64,000 nt of DNA from Mucor racemosus (GCA_027405735.1 JAPEHQ010000002.1:2740501-2804500), one strand, 5' to 3'. Counted from the first letter of the stretch, positions 10,709 to 23,542 are shown. Numbers and translations: made by a program. Notes: generated by a model from the letters alone, not told the origin.

Positions 10709-12118
10709 ATTAATGTAATAATTATACTATTAAGAGTAAAGAGGAAAAGAAAATTAATTTTAAAAAAACGTCCGTTCAACAGAAACACAGCCCACATTTC
10801 ATATTTCTATAATTGCATTCTGTCAACGGAAACTGGTTGCTATTGCATTTGGATAGAGAGTTCGTTTTTATTCATTAAATCAATGGACTTTTTTTTTTTT
10901 TTTTTTTTTTACTAGTACGAGTATTATCTCCATATTTGACTCTGCAGCCAAACTTTATGAATGTTGCTCAGTGTGATTCTCGAAACTTGAAAGGAGAGTT
11001 GTATACAATACATCTTTTTTAAGTGTATCATGTGAGTACATGGTAACACTAAAAATAATTCATTTTAAAATATCAGATCATATTTTTGCCAACGAGTACA
11101 AAAACCGTGAAATTATCAACCCAAATATGTAATGCCAGCTTTGAATACAAACATCTCGATTTGATTTATCCCGTCAAGGAGAAGCAACTTGAAATGGTTA
11201 TTCAGTATCAACAAAAAAGCCTTACTAAGGTGCCTGTATTATAGTAGTGGACTCCTTGAAAGATAAACCAGAGGAGTTGATTCTTTATGGAAAAACCTCC
11301 AAAATTGACCGAAAGTCATCAGTGTTTTGAACCCTGATTTTCTTCTACTTGACCTACTTTGAGAAATAAAATTGCTATGATATAAAGAATTAAAATTAAG
11401 ATATATTTGATTAGTATGCATTTGTACCTTTCTTTTAACTTTTGGATAGTAAAAATCTTTTAAAGGTCCAATTTTTCTCTAAAATGTCAAAACTGGACGT
11501 TGAATCTTGGCTATTGCATTTTTTTGAACTCACGCCATATATCATCAAGCTGGTTATTACACAAAGCTCCTCTTCGATTATCTTCTAGGAGTGCGGCGTC
11601 TTTTCTGAGTTGTATAGTCAATAAGATCTCAACTATGGTATGGAACCAAAGTACACTTTTCTTGAGTTGTATTAGAAAAACCATTGAAAACCATCTAAAA
11701 ATCATGAACCTCTTCCGTCATATTTTACTTAACGATATACAAAAATATACATAAAGGTAAGCAAGGTTATAATATAAGATTACTTGGAAATCTGATGTTA
11801 CCATCACATTTTTAACAAATTGTTCTATTTTATTCCATGAGACGTTTTTATGTAGTTATAAGGAAGGTGGTACGAATTAGAACTTAAAGATACGGAATTG
11901 AGTTCTTTGTTTTTAATACTTTAAACAACTACCGTATATGTTACTATATGAAATGATTTTATTAATTAATTATTATTGAATTGATTGAGTGAAAAGAGAA
12001 AGAGAAAGAGAGTGTGTGTGTATGTAAATATTGGTATTAAAATTCTTAGCCAGAAGAAAAAAAAAAAAAAAAAGGGAGGTTACAATTACAGAAAAAGAAA
12101 GAAGGGGTATTATTGTTA
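10709..12118. other. Intergenic region with possible coding relics
   Basis: Two stretches look protein-like but have no start, splice partners or recognisable family: plus strand about 11130-11240 (reads FEYKHLDLIYPVKEK) and minus strand 11511-11705 (reads LRKDAALLEDNRRGALCNNQ). They may be remnants of a gene or transposon. The rest is AT-rich with long T and A runs (10890-10910, 12055-12073). Confidence 0.35.
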
Positions 12119-13944
12119 TTATTTTGTTACAGTTGACATATTGGATGTTGTATCTTTATCGGCCACTTTCCACATCCACCAAGGGCCTCCATATTCTTCA
12201 TCTCCCCATCTACCACAGAGACCCATAGGCCAAGAAAATCGACCAGAGTATTCCCATGTTTCACCAGAGTCAATGTAATTTTTTTCCCAAGTGACCTGAC
12301 CCTCTTCAGTGTCATCAACAAGGCCAGTAATAGAAAAAGTACCTAGATTATCAACACCAGTACCTTCGAATCTAGTTAATGGACAGGCTTTCAAATGTTT
12401 ATATGGGAATTGATTTGAAGTAGATGAAGAGGAAGATGAAGCATTTTGAATAGTTTCTACTAGATTGTTATTGTTGGTTTTTCTTCTTTTTCTTGGTTCT
12501 GTCATATTATTGTCTTGAGGAGTTTCATCATCTAACCAACGGGATAGCCACGATGATTGACTGATGGGTTCACCAGAAGCATCTTCAAGTGGTACAATTT
12601 TTATTGTGATTCGCATAGGTCCATCGAACCAGTCTTCCATATTTGTTGTATTTTCTAATGTATTATTTATAGTAGTTGTATCAGTTGTATCAGTTGTTGT
12701 TGTATTTACGGATGATGTGTCATTATTATTCGTAGTTGGATTATTGAATCTGTTTTCTTCGGCATCATCAGGATCTTGAAATGTATAATAACCCATCCAT
12801 TCACCTTCAATTAGATGAGCTTCACTAACAAATTGACTTGCAGAAGCAAAGCCTGATTCAGCATAAATATTATTTAAACGATTTGAGCTAATAGGCAGAG
12901 ATGAACGATGTTGCTCTTCTTCCCAATCTTGTTTTGATTCTTGTAAACTAGCAAAAAACAAGTTTCTTTCATAGCGTCTTAAGAATTCAACATCAAATAA
13001 TTCAGAATTTAATGTATAAAGTGGGATAGGAATACAGCCAGGAATAGCTTGATAAATATTTGGATGATTAGCGAATATTGTTGCAAAGAATAGATGAAAA
13101 GCAGAAGCGAGAGGGTCTTGGGCAGGGTAAAATGATGTATTCGAAATGGTTTGTTGATGTTGTTGTTGATCCATCGGAGACGACCAAGAATGGAAATAAC
13201 GTAATGGCGTATGTTGTGTTATAAGAGCATCTGCTTCGAAATTATAGGCGAATTGGGATAGTTCATTTGATACAATCGCAGTATTTTCCGAGGTAAAGAA
13301 TCTTGTAATCGAGAAATCTAATAAAAACAATGAGAGTCTAATTGATTATTATTCGTTATATGAAACTTACCATAATTCACCAAGATGGATAATATAGGTA
13401 ATACTACAGGATAAATTTCTCTATCACGATAAGAGCCTAATTGAAAGGCAATACCAGCAGCAAAATGCACTTGATAATTTAATAAATGAGGAATGTTATA
13501 CTGATCATGTTCAGTTATTATATCCCAAATAATTTCCCAATCAATCGAATCTAATAATTCGATTCTATTTGAATTCAAAGCAAATTTTCTACATTTATTT
13601 AATGCTCTACAACGCTTTTCCAAAATATATTGCCAGTTCATTTTCTGATTCAATCTTCTTCTATATATCGCATTTGTATCAAATCGATGATGAAATGCGC
13701 GAGGCCATAATGTTTGCTGTCTCCAAGGATCTTTATGTACAAGATGATATAAATATTTACAACATTGAGACAATTCTAGCAATGAAATTGGAAATAAAGA
13801 GTTTGAATCTATTGCAACTGAAGAGATGATTTCCAACAAGATTTCTTTTGGTAAAGATAATAATCTTGATTGATGATAATACAGTGTTGTTGTGCTTTTA
13901 CTGTTGTTAGTTGGTATTGACTGCCAATGAAGATGACTTGTCAT
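12119..13944 (-). CDS. F-box protein with C-terminal lipocalin-like domain
   Basis: Two exons (13371-13944, 12119-13317) joined through a GTAAG..TAG intron give 590 aa. An F-box lies at about residues 28-75 (LLSLPKEILLEIIS ... CCKYLYHLVHKDPWRQ). This predicts a role as substrate adaptor of an SCF ubiquitin ligase, binding Skp1. The middle has a helical region (FHLFFATIFANHPNIYQAIPGCIP). The C-terminal half contains EGEWMGYYTFQD, a low-complexity Asn/Thr insert, and a region FEGTGVDNLGTFSITG ... GQVTWEKNYIDSGETWEYSGRF. That pattern recurs in fungal and FBXO31-like F-box proteins as a small beta barrel. The substrate is unknown. Confidence 0.85.
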
Positions 13945-15306
13945 TTGGTTGCTGCTATTGTTGTTATGCTATATATATAATTGTCAAGAAAAAAAAGGGT
14001 TCATAAACCTCCAAAATTACAATGAAATTTTTTTTTATTAGTTGGAGAAAAAGGGGTTTTATGAAGAAACAAGAAAAAAAAAATTAAAATAAAAAGGCCT
14101 GGAGGGTCTAGATTTTATATAAAAGGTAAGACTTGGGCCTATAGATTTGATATTTTTGCGTTGAAGCTCCCCTCCCTTTTCCCAAATACAGTTATTTTAG
14201 CCCCTACCCAAAATTATATTTCGTACCACTCCTAATTGACTGGTGTCTATAGTGAAGAATCTATCACCAAAAAGGATAACATCAATGCTAAAAGTCTGTA
14301 TTTGTTCCAATCATAGTCGATTGTAACCACATTTTCTTCGGAAGAGTTCAATTACGGCAAGTGGGGTCATTCAAAATTATAAATTATTTGATATGTAAAA
14401 ATACCATCGACTGGTGGTTTATATATATCACACCATTCAACAAACAGCCTCTTTCATGGCTTTTGTTTTGTGCAACAGTATTTCAGGTACTTTTTTTTTT
14501 TTTTTTTAAAAAGAAAAAGTTGTTGTCAAATATATATGAGACAATTATTCAAGCATCTAAAATTTGCTAATCTGTGTGGTTTCATAAATTGGATTCAAAC
14601 AAAAACCAATTAATACAGGACTAAATAAAATTCCCAATGCATTAGTATGAAAAAAAAAAAAAAAAGAATCCCACTCCCTAGTAATAGAAAATATAGTAAT
14701 TTCTATTTTATATGTTGTTGTGCACTAAAAATATTCGAGGGGTACAGTAGTTCAATTGGAGTTTTCAAGTAGCACTAAATTATATAATAAAAACAGAAAA
14801 ATAAAACTATAATAGTGCCATTTTTTTTTTTTTTTTTTTTTTTTTGCACTTGATTTATAAAACAAACATGGTATAAAACAGAAATCTGTATACCCTAAAG
14901 AATGCTACTACGGTAGTAATTTATTCTTCAAAAATGAATTGTCAAGCTTCTTCTCTTTCATTGTAAAACTACTGCTCATAAAGTATATTTACTGTCAAAA
15001 TCATGTTTTCTGTATAAATCGAAAAAGGGTAATTCTTTTAGGCTAATTCCACAATTCCTTTCTCAAATTCTGACAAGAAAACTGATCTGGTTGAGAAGGA
15101 AAAATTTAGGATCTATCAAAAATAATCGACTAAAAAATCAGATACAATAATTAATGGTGCATATTTTTCATTCTTCGTGACATTATCGATAGCGCTAAAA
15201 AAAATTTAATAATCAACCATTTTAACACATTTTATCTAGTGGTAAAAAATAGGTGATACATGCTCTAATGAATTAATAAAGCATTATTTATTCCATAATA
15301 AAATAA
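13945..15306. other. AT-rich intergenic region
   Basis: No gene is seen. Several homopolymer runs (for example T27 near 14821) and short unsupported ORFs only. It separates the 5' end of the F-box gene from the 3' end of the 560-aa orphan gene. Confidence 0.5.
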
Positions 15307-16989
15307 TCAAGCAATTTTTTGTTTTCCAGAATTATCAGCGTCAGAAATGGATTGCTGCTCTTCTGCCCAGCTACCTAAAGATCTTTCCAAAGAATAGTAA
15401 ACCAAATTAGATTGTTTGGAAATCCAATCATACATAGTTGATACAGTAGACCCAATATCTTGCTGTAAAGCATTCCAATCACATACTCGAATGACCTTCT
15501 CATAAGACGATTGAATAAATCCAGCAAGAACAGGTGCCTGCCTGAGTAACCAAAATTGAATGAAACTATATATACTTTGAGCATAGGCTATCGTCGTTGC
15601 GGCTAATTTAGCGCCCAAATTCCAGAGCTGAGTACTCAAATGCTGTGTAATGAAGTTAATCAAAGTAGACACAATATTATAAACTTCTCGATAAACAGGC
15701 AACGTGAGGTTAGTATACAGCCAGAGCAATGGGGCATTCAAATAAGGATAAATCACCAGCCATGCAGGGTATATATGTGCGCTATACCATCCAGCTAAAT
15801 TAGAAGCAGCAGCTTTATAGGCAATCGCTAAACGAGGCATGATATGCTTCATAAACAATTTGTACGTCGGGTATACTAGCTCTTTGTAGACATGATAGCT
15901 ACCCACAACAAAATCATTGATAATAGTAACACAATCCATAAACATCCAAATCACATGAGGGGCAACAAGTCGATATATTCTGTCCAATTTTTCTTGAATC
16001 GTGCGCTGTTGTAACAACAAAATTAAACTATCAATAGATCGAACGAGGAATGTCAAAAATCGCCCAATGGTAGGGGCTAACAGGTATTCGTTTAGGCAAA
16101 CACAGCCCCATTGAGTTCCTTCCATTACTGTTATTAAACCACGATAGGTGAATTGAGCAAGACGAGTCGATGCAACATAGTTGTAAACAGAAGGAATTGC
16201 AACCATACAGATCCATTTTATTTCATTTGCTATTGAAATAACCATAGCTCGAACACCAACATACGTAATTTTGCACAAATGAATAGTACGGGTTACAATC
16301 CAAGCTGTAGGGACCCAACATGCCTTGTAAGCAATATCGCTTAAATCTGTTGCTAATTGATGCCAATCATGGCGATCTACGAATCGTTTCCAAGTTGTAA
16401 TGAATTCTACTGCGATAGTTTGAATAGCACACATTACTTTATATGTAGCAATGAAAAATATTTCCAAGCCGTGAATTGTGTTGGGAACAATGTGTTGCTG
16501 TATGTATGCATGGTAGCGAATGCAGGCAGGTTCGCCTCGTTCTGTCCACCATAATTCGGTACGATTATATGCTTTGGGGATGGAAACAGTAGCGAACTCA
16601 AATAACCAGTCATCCAGGTGAGGCAGAGTTCTTTCACAGGACCAAATCGCATAGTAAATGCTAAATCGAATTGTATCTATGATGGCTCTGCCAACTATAT
16701 AAAATACTGCAAAAGGTGTAACCAGGATATAATGAGCCAGTGACAACTTCTCTGTTTCCGATGAAGGGGCAATTGTTTTTTCGTCTTCTAATGTTGCTTT
16801 GTTGTTGGTATCTTCAGGAGCATGAGGCGGTATGATATCGTTTTTAATTTCTTTTCTCGGCGGTACTTCACGTTTACTTTGTCGCCATTCTGGATATCCT
16901 GTCAGGAGCCACGTTAAGAAAGCAATTACTGATATATAAAGTAGGCCTCTTGTTGAAAATATAAATTTGAGGGTAAGTGTTGATAGCAT
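15307..16989 (-). CDS. Uncharacterised aromatic-rich membrane-associated protein
   Basis: This is one uninterrupted 560-aa ORF, unusual here where nearly all genes have introns. A signal-anchor-like segment lies at residues 15-31 (LLYISVIAFLTWLLTGY), then a charged Lys/Glu linker (35-80). From about 80 on the chain is helical, rich in Trp, Tyr and Ile, with Pro-x-Tyr spaced through it (IPSVYNY, VYPTYKL, IYPAWLV, LPVYREV). A motif DWxxLxxDxx near two thirds of the way apart occurs twice (HDWHQLATDLSD, CDWNALQQDIGS), suggesting an internal duplication. The C-terminus is polar. The pattern suggests amphipathic helices lying on or in a membrane, perhaps endoplasmic reticulum or lipid droplet. I recognise no family and make no functional claim. 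Confidence 0.8.
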   Translation of the reverse strand: MLSTLTLKFIFSTRGLLYISVIAFLTWLLTGYPEWRQSKREVPPRKEIKNDIIPPHAPEDTNNKATLEDEKTIAPSSETEKLSLAHYILVTPFAVFYIVGRAIIDTIRFSIYYAIWSCERTLPHLDDWLFEFATVSIPKAYNRTELWWTERGEPACIRYHAYIQQHIVPNTIHGLEIFFIATYKVMCAIQTIAVEFITTWKRFVDRHDWHQLATDLSDIAYKACWVPTAWIVTRTIHLCKITYVGVRAMVISIANEIKWICMVAIPSVYNYVASTRLAQFTYRGLITVMEGTQWGCVCLNEYLLAPTIGRFLTFLVRSIDSLILLLQQRTIQEKLDRIYRLVAPHVIWMFMDCVTIINDFVVGSYHVYKELVYPTYKLFMKHIMPRLAIAYKAAASNLAGWYSAHIYPAWLVIYPYLNAPLLWLYTNLTLPVYREVYNIVSTLINFITQHLSTQLWNLGAKLAATTIAYAQSIYSFIQFWLLRQAPVLAGFIQSSYEKVIRVCDWNALQQDIGSTVSTMYDWISKQSNLVYYSLERSLGSWAEEQQSISDADNSGKQKIA

Positions 16990-17658
16990 TGTATGAATAA
17001 ATTAATAAAAGAAAAAAAAAAAGTTCAATGCAACTGTTAACAGTTTCATAAACCCGCAAGAAAGCCTTGGCGGTCTTGCTGTTCCGTGGTAATAGGCCAA
17101 AAAAAAAAAAAAAAAAAAAAAAAAAAACGTCATTGGCCAAATCAAATAGCATTAGCAATAAAATTTGTGCTGAAAGAGGCATCAAACATGTCGGAAATCG
17201 AAATTGGCCTATTTTTTTTCCTTTCGAAAAATGATTGCAAAAATGAAAATATGAAATAACGCAACAAAGTGTATAGTAAGCTGCATTAACTTATTAAGTA
17301 TTATAGGTAGAAAATTTAATTCTTAATCGAATAAAATAGGCTTTGATATAATTTTGTTAGTAAAATTTACTACAAAATATGAAGGAAATTTGACAGTTTC
17401 TTGGCAAAAATTCCTAATTATTTCAACAAATATTAAATTTCAACTAAACCAAACGATGATCAACAAAATTATCTACAGATTAAGGGGCTATTGATAGCTG
17501 TACCGGTATTTTTAGTGGAGAAAATACATTTTTCGTGAATTTTTTCGGACATCCGACTGTTGCATTTTTAGAAATAAATTATCAGATAGTTTGTTATTTC
17601 TTTTTTTTTTTGATTCTTATATAAATACTTCGTAGGCTTGCATATGCTTTTGTTCCTT

Positions 17659-17750
17659 GTCTGTTCAAGTGAATAACAAGTGTATTGCAGGTAATCTCAT
17701 TTATCTAATAAAATAAACGTCTGTTCAAGTGAATAACAAGTGCATTGCAG
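17659..17750 (+). repeat. 32-bp direct repeat, two copies 60 bp apart
   Basis: The segments at 17659-17690 and 17719-17750 (beginning GTCTGTTCAAGTGAATAACA and ending ATTGCAG) match over 32 bases with one T/C difference (17682 versus 17742). The intervening 28 bases are AT-rich. A small duplication, or two regulatory repeats, is possible. Confidence 0.85.
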
Positions 17751-19108
17751 TTGCAATTTCGTTTAGCGTAACAGATCAAACTCCAAAACTTAAGTTTAAT
17801 CGATTTTATACAATTCAGTATAATTTCCCAGAAACATTTTATTCACGCAACACGACGAAAATGGACGTGTGATATCTCATTCAAAATTGGCAATAATGAA
17901 ATAGACAATACATTTACCCTGTCGTATATTTTCAGGATTGATAAATAGTACTTAAAAAGAATACAATTATAAAAGAATGAGTAATTAATCAGTTCTTCAA
18001 CTGTATAATAAAAACAAGATATCGTTTATTTAGATGTAAAAGTATGGCCTTTTATATTGATTAGACATTGAGATCCTGAGATGTAATTTAAGGCACTATT
18101 GAACTATTGGATCTGTTTGATAGTAATCTATGGATTGAAATGGATCAATCATAATTTAACCGTTCTTGCAGAGCTTGTGAGTTGTGTTGTTTCAATGCTG
18201 CGCTAAATATGCTTGGATGTTGATTTGATAACTACTTGATTGGTTAACTGCTGGGATGAAATAATGTGGTGTCATAATTGAGGTCCAAGCGTTCTTGGTA
18301 ATTACTGGATTAAACTTGGTACGCTAGGAGTTTCTTATATCCGATATCAAGACTTGCACTTCAATACATGTCGTAGTCAATAGATTGTAAGATGTATTGA
18401 TACTGTAGAAGGTGATAATGTATGATACTAGTAGGTGGAATACAACATACCCATATATTTTTTCAAGTTTGTGGAATAATCAGTAGAGATATTCACGGGA
18501 AAAAAAAATAAAAAAACAATAGGAATTTGACTAGATTGCAGTGGAATTACATACTACTTGAAGTGAACTAAGCTAGATTCCCATCATAAAATACCTAAAT
18601 TAAATGTCATCTCATTGAAACCATGCTATCAAAGATAAGACTATATAGTAAATAGACAATTGCATGAAGATAGCAAGGGTATAATACTCAAATAAGCGAT
18701 GCTAAAGTACTAAAGTAATGTGGGATATCCTAAATAAAAAATACAAAAAGTACATGCTTATCAAGTAGAACAAGTAAGGGCTGTTCTGAAAGCATGATTG
18801 ACAAACTATATTTAAAACACCGTTCTTGATTCACCAAATCAATAACCAAACAACCCAACATTTATACTCAAAATTAATGGAATCGTTGACAGTTGCAATA
18901 CAATTGCAAGATAGTAAATAACCACCAAATAATATAAATAGAGACGTAGAATAACCATTTTATTGCACATTATCCATATTTTAATAAAGAAGGATTTTAA
19001 CAGTATTCTTTATCGCTTTTTACACCCATATTTTACTGCACTACTAAAAACGCTTGATAATAATAAAATATACATTTTTCTACCAGAAAAACCGCTTGTC
19101 ATCTCATA

Positions 19109-19170
19109 CATTCATTAAAAAATTGCAAAAGCGAGCCCGTAGAGCGACGCCGTAATTGAGCATAGCAACA
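19109..19170 (+). repeat. Dispersed repeat copy 2 (shared with 9.1 kb)
   Basis: Near-identical to 9148-9205 through the TTCATTAAAAAATTGCAAAA and GCGAGCCC blocks, then GCGACGCC and AATTGAGC. Similarity fades after about 19170. The two copies have the same orientation. Confidence 0.7.
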
Positions 19171-21973
19171 AGATTGGACAGCTAAGTCGTCTCTTATACG
19201 ATGGTATATCTAAGTTTTAAATGAGAGGCGTTTTTTTCAACTTTTCTTATACTTAAACATGTACGGTCTGAAAATTCAGACTTTGTAGCGGACATTTTTC
19301 GGGGCTCATTTTATCCTTACCAACACTCATGATTTTCATCAAAAAACAGAAAAACCAAATTTTGATACCAAAATCAACGTTTAAGTATACTACATTTTGA
19401 GAGAAAATTATAGCCATGACTAATACACACTTTATAAAAGCTTAATATTAAATGTTAAGTAATGAAACTTTGTACTTTTTCCCAAAAAACGGTTTTTTGT
19501 TTAAAGGATTTTCATGTAATATTTTGCAATAAAAATGCTTGTTATTTTTTATTGAGCAAATAGAGCGCTAAATCCCGTATATGCGTATACTTTTTGTTTT
19601 TATAATTGGTAGTATAATTAACTCTAGATTTGCAAAATCAGAAAAAAAAAATCAAAAAATGTCAAAATTGATGATCTGGACAAGAATAATTTTCGAAATT
19701 AATATTCCGCTTATAAGCCTTGTAAGTCTTAAAAATAAGAGATTTTATAATATTTGAGAACTTTTTCAAGAATTAATGATACTGTACCCACTTGATTCAA
19801 GATTATTACTGTAAATATTTATACATGTTAACATTGTATGATAGTTTATTTGATGATAATATAGTCTTACTTTATAATTATTACGTTAGAGGTAGTTTAC
19901 ATTGAGTTTTAGTCTTACCTCTCCAATGTTATAAACATAAACATGGCCAGAGCTGGAACCTATTGTGCCTTTCTGCCCCCCTCTCTGTCCCAAGCCAATG
20001 TATTCAATGCTTTATTAGAGCCAACTTATTAAGTGCTTACAAATGGTTCCTCGGTGTTTGCATTCAAATTCCATAAATTAATTTGACTTGACCCATCTGC
20101 AGTAGTAGTATCATCAAACGTATCATCAGCCTGCCTTATGATAAATGTCAATCTAAAATCAGAAACATCCGACTGTCATTGTTATAAGCTATGGAAAGCT
20201 TGATTTTTAATAATACAGCAATTAAATAAAACACAAGATGATAATAGCATATGATGAGTATTTAACATCTAAGTAAGTTTGATAAAGTATCCTATTAAAC
20301 CCTTTTAAAAATCCTGAGGCAGACACAACATCTTGGTCCTGTGATTTCTATCCATCAAAATGTTGCAATTTCCACTACACAATGAATGCACCTTTTATCA
20401 ATCTGGACCTCGATGTACATTGGGTATCAGTTTTACCAGTTGTGTTTTCTCTGATTCATTAATATTCAGTCATATTAAACGATGATGATTTGTAGCATTG
20501 CCAAAAAAAAAAAAAAAAAAGAATAAACGCTTCAAGGGTTTTCTGTATATCAAATTATGCGATTTAGTAGCAATGGTTGCACTTAACTATGCTTTTTGAG
20601 CCTATTGATGTTAATCAGAATAATTAGTAGTAATTTCATTCAAAAATAAGCTTTGCTTTATACATTTACATTCACCCATTCAATAAATGACATTGCATTT
20701 ATTATTATCCGTTATATCAATCAACCTACTTCATCTTGATTCGATATATTTGAAATTAGACGACCCCTTTTAATAATTTTGCATACAATGAGCTAATGAT
20801 GGGCCGTTATTATAGATACGCTAATCAAGGATGGTGAGTTAACTCTAATGGACGAACGAGTCGATTAGCAGTATAAACGAAATATTAAAATCAAATATAG
20901 CAATTGAATGAGCAAGAGTTGATAAACCATGTAAATCAGCATAATTGAATTATTAATGATTAAATTTGTTATGATGCAGTAAATTTTTATTAATTGCAAA
21001 ATTTTTTGGCACAAAGTGTGCCATAAATTAAAGCGGTTGTTTATCAAAACACACCTGTCATTTCAAATCAGAATAGCGGCAAAATCATTATAAAGAACAC
21101 TATTGCAAACTTCAGGAATTCTTGAGTAGTCAGATTGTGAGGGCTGTCATGCCTGCTGTTGTATATCTTTATTTCTTACAAACTCGCATTCAACACGTCT
21201 TTCTCCAATATGTCTAATTATTTTAACTATAAAGCCACTTTCAAATCACCAAAAAATGAATATTTACGTTATTTTGTGAGGATCCGGCATATAATTGGTC
21301 TTTGAAGAAGTTCAAGAAGCACTTTCACGAATTGGAACCCATTTATCATAAACCGTAAACTGTAATGTGAGCTATTATTTTGATTATCTCGACAAAAAAT
21401 CAATATTTTTCGCCGAAACAAAAAATTCAGAATAGCTTTCAGTTGGACCTGTCTTGTGAATGCAAAAATTAATACTTCGATTTTGAAGTTTACATTTTAC
21501 AATCAATTTTAGGTTAATATTTGGTCAATATTAGGACAACGCACTTATAATCTAGTATTACAAACAATCCGGAAGCACTTTCAAAAGACATTCCAATTCC
21601 TGGCCTTCTGGATATCAAAAAGTAACTAAAAAGGCAAGATTCCACCGCTGGTCCATCATCCACGGTAATGTTTAGCATTCAAATATAAACGATTCTTTGT
21701 AATAATCTCATTTTAAATTAGACAACTGACATTACCAATTATTATAATGTCAATACTATTGAGGGCGATGTAATCATCAACAATAATCAGCAGGAGCATG
21801 TGAAAAAGAAACAAAAGGTAAGAAAACTCGTAAATACATTACTCATCGACTATTCTAATGTGATAGCGAAGACAGCAAAACATTATCGCCACCAAATAAA
21901 TATGCTATGCCAGTCCTTTTTTATTATTTTTTATTATTATTATTATGATTATATACAAAAATTATTATAGTTT

Positions 21974-23359
21974 TTAATTTCTTGAGCGTCTACTATTACG
22001 CTTAAATCTAGTCTCACGACGGAGACGTCTAATGTTTCTTTCTTGAGCAATCAAAAGCTTCTCCAATTCATCATTAGAAAGGACCTCGAGTTTTGGTGCC
22101 CATTTTGTAGCATCTGTAATTTTTCTATATCCACTTTCAAGGACATTCTCGTTAGGGGGATTCCTTCTATCTATTCCTTCAAACTATAGAGAGTTAACCA
22201 AATGTTGTGAGTAAAAATCGAACAATTTTTTTTTTACCTCTTCTACTATTCTCTTTCTATGTCTAAATAATTGATCTCGGATACCATGAGCAATAATTCC
22301 CACATATTCACCACCAAGACCTAATTCTGCTGCTAATTGTCTACTAAATACTTCAGGAGCATTGGTTTTAATATTATTCAAGTCCCATTCAAACTTATCC
22401 CGTAAGTTAACTTTGCCAATTTGAAGATCCAACTAGATGCAATTCATGATTAAACAGCTACTGCTACTTCTATTGTCATACACTTACATTAATCTCGACC
22501 ACTTGATTGTTACCCTCATTTGGAAGTTCATATTCTTGAATAGCTTCAAAATCAATGACCTGAGCACGAATCGATTCTGCAATAGGTTTTATAAATTTGT
22601 GATTTTCTAATTGCAAATCCTCGCATAATAATTCCGCAAACATTTCTGGTGTCAAATATTGTTCTATTGATTTGTTAAGAAATGAATATAAAATGCTTCC
22701 GGGTTATTCAAGTTACCATTCATATTCCATAAAAACACATCTCTTAATTTAACCTCGTCCATATCAATATCTAAACGTACAGGTACAAGTATTTCAGAAA
22801 TCTCAGACATGCGCAAAAGATCTGCATTCTGAGGGTATAAGATATTTTTCTTGTGTGGTATTTTAGGTAATTTCTTTTGTTGCTCTTGCATTACTGCTAA
22901 TGATTTAGCATCTGCTTCCACAGCAGCAGCAGCAGCCGCGGCAGCTCGTGTTTGTCTGCCACCGTTTCCATCTTCATTGTCTGAATCGTCATCATCATCG
23001 GAATCTTCCAACATTTCCTCAAAATCATCATCTGAATCACCACCAAGACGATGCTTCTTCCCGGTGATATAACTCACGGGTAATAATAGTGCATTTTCTT
23101 GTGATTGTTTGATACGTGCCGAGTAAGATGAGAAATAGCCTTGAATGTTTGGTGAAGGGCCGGCGGCGGCGTACATTTGTTGATGGTGATGTGGTTGTGG
23201 TGGAAGTGGTTGTTGTGATTGAAGTTGCGATAAAGGAGGAGCAGCAGAAGGCATGAGAGGTACTACTGGCCGAGGCATTATCTGTTGTGTTTGCTGAGGC
23301 ATTGGTTGAATCTGTATAGGTTGTCGATTCAAGTCAATAGGATAAGGATAGTTGCTCAT
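21974..23359 (-). CDS. SNF5: SNF5/SMARCB1 chromatin-remodelling subunit
   Basis: Four exons (22717-23359, 22488-22663, 22238-22432, 21974-22183) give 407 aa. The N-terminal 100 residues are Pro/Gln-rich. Then come a short acidic block and an alanine run. The two SNF5 repeats follow: LVPVRLDIDMDEVKLRDVFLWNMNE...LTPEMFAELLCEDL, and DLQIGKVNLRDKFEWDLNN...PEVFSRQLAAELGL. The C-terminus ends in a basic Arg/Lys helix (RRLRRETRFKRNSRR). The protein is a core subunit of SWI/SNF or RSC remodellers, where yeast has Snf5 and Sfh1; the modest length is nearer Sfh1 and metazoan SMARCB1. It is divergent from INTS4. Confidence 0.95.
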
Positions 23360-23441
23360 CTTGGCGTAATAAAACAAAAACTCGAGAGAAACACCAAAAA
23401 GAGTTTTTACACAAAAGGGACATTCAACATTTCAGGTCTCG

Positions 23442-23449
23442 TGACGTCA
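23442..23449. promoter_or_regulatory. Perfect CRE (TGACGTCA) in shared SNF5/INTS4 promoter
   Basis: The palindrome TGACGTCA is the consensus binding site for CREB/ATF-type bZIP factors. It lies in the 183-bp gap between the divergent SNF5 and INTS4 start codons, 83 bp from the SNF5 ATG and 94 bp from the INTS4 ATG. Function is inferred from position and consensus only. Confidence 0.5.
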
Positions 23450-23542
23450 GATAATGAACCTTTTGTCAATGTCCATTTGAATTTGAATAGATTTCATGCC
23501 ATCCAGTTTAATTACCTGTCCAAATTACTATTTAAGAATATA

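Larger units (their letters stand above)
16990..21973. other. 5-kb gene-poor region
   Basis: No convincing ORF on either strand. It contains a long A run (17100-17127), a 32-bp direct repeat (17659-17690 and 17719-17750), the second copy of the dispersed repeat (19109-19170) and otherwise unremarkable AT-rich sequence. Part may be decayed transposon, but I saw no terminal repeats or transposase relics. The 3' end of SNF5 borders it. Confidence 0.5.
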
